From positions 1 through 44,366 of the forward strand of contig CAMAQR010000032.1 of the NCBI GenBank assembly GCA_945860375.1: DNA of 44,366 nucleotides. The letters run 5' to 3'. This DNA comes from Pseudorhodobacter antarcticus (GTDB lineage: Bacteria; Pseudomonadota; Alphaproteobacteria; Rhodobacterales; Rhodobacteraceae). Both the position numbers and the translations under genes were made by a program. Shown here in pieces: positions 42,547 to 44,366 of this stretch. Each line of letters begins with the position of its first letter. Within the stretch, counting starts at the first letter, position 1. The notes beneath the pieces were generated by a model, which searched no databases, was not told where the DNA came from, and worked only from the letters and a program-made list of their open reading frames with translations.

Positions 42547-44219
42547 GCGCTGAGCGGCTTATTTATCTACCCCTTGGCGGGGCCGGCGAGATCGGTATGA
42601 ACGCCTATGTCTATGGCTATGGTCCAAAGGGCAAGGAACGCCTTATTCTGGTAGACTTGGGCGTGGCCTTTCCCGACATGGACACCAGCCCGGGCGTCGA
42701 TCTGATCCTGCCCGATATTTCGTGGCTGCTGAAGAATATCTCACGGCTTGAGGCGATTTTCATCACCCATGCACATGAAGATCACATCGGTGCGCTGGCG
42801 CATCTGTGGCCGAAACTGCGCAAGCCGGTCTATGCGCGGCGGTTTACTGCCACCATCGGGCGGCTGAAATTCGAAGAGGCTGGTCTGCCGAAAGATGCGA
42901 TCACGGTTGTGGAATCGCGTCCTGCGGCAATTGAGGTCGGGCCGTTCAAGGTGCAATTCGTGCCTGTGGCCCATTCCATCCCGGAATCTGCAGCGCTGAT
43001 CATCGACACGCCTGCGGGCCGGATCATCCATTCGGGCGACTTCAAACGCGACGCCACACCGATTGTTGGCGAAGGCTGGGACGATGCGGTGATGGCGGCG
43101 ATTGTCGCCGAACGCCCGATCAAGGCTTTGATGTGTGACAGCACCAACGTGTTTTCGCTGCACGAAGGCCGGTCGGAAAGCACATTGAAAGACCCGATTG
43201 CCGAGTTGATCAAGGCGCAGGGCGGCATGGTTGTGGCGACGACGTTTGCCTCGAACGTGGCGCGTCTGAAAACGCTGGCCGAGGCTGGGCATGCGGCAGG
43301 TCGTTCGGTGTGCCTTTTGGGCCGGGCGATGAAAAAGATGGTGACGGCTGCGCATGATTCTGGCGTGCTGACCGATTTCCCGCGCACTATTTCGCCCGAA
43401 GAGGCGCTGGACGTGCCGCGCAAATCGCTGATGTTGATTGTGACCGGCAGCCAAGGCGAACGTCGTGCGGCGTCGGCGCAACTGTCACGCGGCAAGTATC
43501 TGGGGATCGAGATGAAGCAGGGCGATACCTTCCTGTTCTCGTCCAAGATCATTCCGGGCAATGAACGTGGCGTATATGCCATCGTCAACGCGTTTTCGGA
43601 AATGGGCGTCGATATCGTCGACGACAACAACGGCAAATACCACGTCTCGGGTCACGCCAACCGCCCGGATCTGGAACATGTGCATCGGCTGTTCCTGCCC
43701 GATATGCTGATCCCGATGCACGGCGAGCATCGCCATCTGCGCGAACATGTGCGCATCGCGCATGAAGCGGGGATAGCTGCAGCGGTGGCCACCAATGGCA
43801 TGATGATGGACATCACCGGCGACGCGCCGAAGGTGGCCGAACGCATCGAATCCGGGCGCACCTATCTGGACGGCTCTGCTTTGGTGGGCGCGATGGACGG
43901 CGTGATCCGCGACCGTATCCGCATGGCGCTGAACGGCAAGGTCATGGTAACGGTCATACTGGACGAAAGCGATCAGCCCTTGGGCGAGGCTTGGGTGGAG
44001 TTGATGGGTCTGCCGGAAAACGGCAAGGGTGGCCGGGCGTTGGTGGAGACGCTTGAAGGCGAGTTGACGGCGTTTCTCGACACCGCAGGGGCCAAGATTC
44101 TGGCCAATGACGACAAGATGGACGAACTGCTGCGGCGAATCGTGCGTCAGGTGACGATGGAAGAGATCGGCAAGAAGCCGGAAGTCACCGTTGTGGTCAG
44201 CCGTCTGGCTGTCGAGTAA
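42543..44219 (+). CDS. rnj: Ribonuclease J
   Basis: Metallo-beta-lactamase/beta-CASP nuclease for rRNA and mRNA processing, with 5'-to-3' exonuclease and possibly endonuclease activity (558 aa). The zinc motif HAHEDH is at 76-81 (ITHAHEDHIGALAH), followed by VAHSIPESAALIIDT, GDFKRDATP and CDSTN. The beta-CASP part includes TGSQGERRAA, SSKIIPGNE and PMHGEHRHL. The C-terminal domain for dimerisation is complete. The start overlaps the coaX stop (ATGA). Confidence 0.95.
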   Translation: MSAERLIYLPLGGAGEIGMNAYVYGYGPKGKERLILVDLGVAFPDMDTSPGVDLILPDISWLLKNISRLEAIFITHAHEDHIGALAHLWPKLRKPVYARRFTATIGRLKFEEAGLPKDAITVVESRPAAIEVGPFKVQFVPVAHSIPESAALIIDTPAGRIIHSGDFKRDATPIVGEGWDDAVMAAIVAERPIKALMCDSTNVFSLHEGRSESTLKDPIAELIKAQGGMVVATTFASNVARLKTLAEAGHAAGRSVCLLGRAMKKMVTAAHDSGVLTDFPRTISPEEALDVPRKSLMLIVTGSQGERRAASAQLSRGKYLGIEMKQGDTFLFSSKIIPGNERGVYAIVNAFSEMGVDIVDDNNGKYHVSGHANRPDLEHVHRLFLPDMLIPMHGEHRHLREHVRIAHEAGIAAAVATNGMMMDITGDAPKVAERIESGRTYLDGSALVGAMDGVIRDRIRMALNGKVMVTVILDESDQPLGEAWVELMGLPENGKGGRALVETLEGELTAFLDTAGAKILANDDKMDELLRRIVRQVTMEEIGKKPEVTVVVSRLAVE

Positions 44220-44309
44220 CGTAAGCGCCGTCTCTGTCCCATTGAATTAGCGTATTTCTGAACGCGGTGCGTGCTGTCAGAAGGTCTCTCAACGCATTGG
44301 GAGGTCGGC

Positions 44310-44366
44310 ATGGCGGATGGTGGGGACGGGTTTGTGGGTTGGTGCGAGGTAGTTGAACCTCGGCGC
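44310..44366 (+). CDS. Possible start of a gene running off the window
   Basis: The ATG at 44310 has GGGAGG six bases before it and stays open for 19 codons to the window edge (MADGGDGFVGWCEVVEPRR). The ribosome site is good, but the peptide is too short to recognise, and the sequence could be non-coding. The 90 bases between rnj and this ATG hold no clear terminator. Confidence 0.3.
   Translation, partial: MADGGDGFVGWCEVVEPRR

Overview
The window reads as chromosomal DNA of an alphaproteobacterium of the order Rhodobacterales (Rhodobacteraceae or a close relative). The reasons are the high GC content, a complex I operon interrupted by small ORFs of the DUF5333 and DUF5337 type, a pyruvate dehydrogenase E1-beta with its own lipoyl domain, a Fur of the Mur-like alphaproteobacterial type, a class II (B12-dependent) ribonucleotide reductase, and a dispersed hairpin repeat with a GGGGATATTT...AGATGAA core. 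This assignment rests on recognition of protein families, not on a database search. The first 14 bases are a pure C run and may be a contig-edge artefact.

Layout, left half (1-23200): This part holds central metabolism and housekeeping genes. On the minus strand are pdhA-pdhB-pdhC (preceded by ftsB and by a probable pseudogene), a class I fructose-bisphosphate aldolase, and pgk coupled to a short-chain dehydrogenase. On the plus strand two overlapping cyclophilin genes (one cytoplasmic, one exported) converge with tyrS on a shared terminator. anmK is divergent from tyrS. Next come rarD, a membrane fatty-acid desaturase coupled to a DUF985 cupin, a divergent FAD-dependent oxidoreductase, and eno. 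A fur gene follows, joined tightly to an EamA-type exporter. A 670-base non-coding region separates fur from nrdJ. nrdJ is followed by a degraded IS66 transposase fragment and creA.

Layout, right half (23200-44366): A complete 14-gene nuoA-N operon for NADH:ubiquinone oxidoreductase runs on the plus strand. Seven small accessory genes are interleaved with it: a His-rich two-helix membrane protein, DUF5337, two putative lipoproteins, DUF5333, a DUF3291-like protein, and a cysteine-free carboxymuconolactone-decarboxylase-like protein. The operon runs straight into birA (biotin ligase), coaX (type III pantothenate kinase) and rnj (RNase J), with overlaps or very short gaps.

Functionally, aldolase, Pgk, enolase and pyruvate dehydrogenase carry carbon to acetyl-CoA and NADH. 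Complex I oxidises that NADH. BirA and CoaX supply cofactor steps (biotinylation, CoA synthesis). I found no clear undescribed defence or mobile system. The most interesting items are the accessory genes and domain extensions inside the complex I operon, the pdhA operator-like palindrome, the nrdJ upstream region, and two decayed sequences (4443-4966 and 22311-22448).
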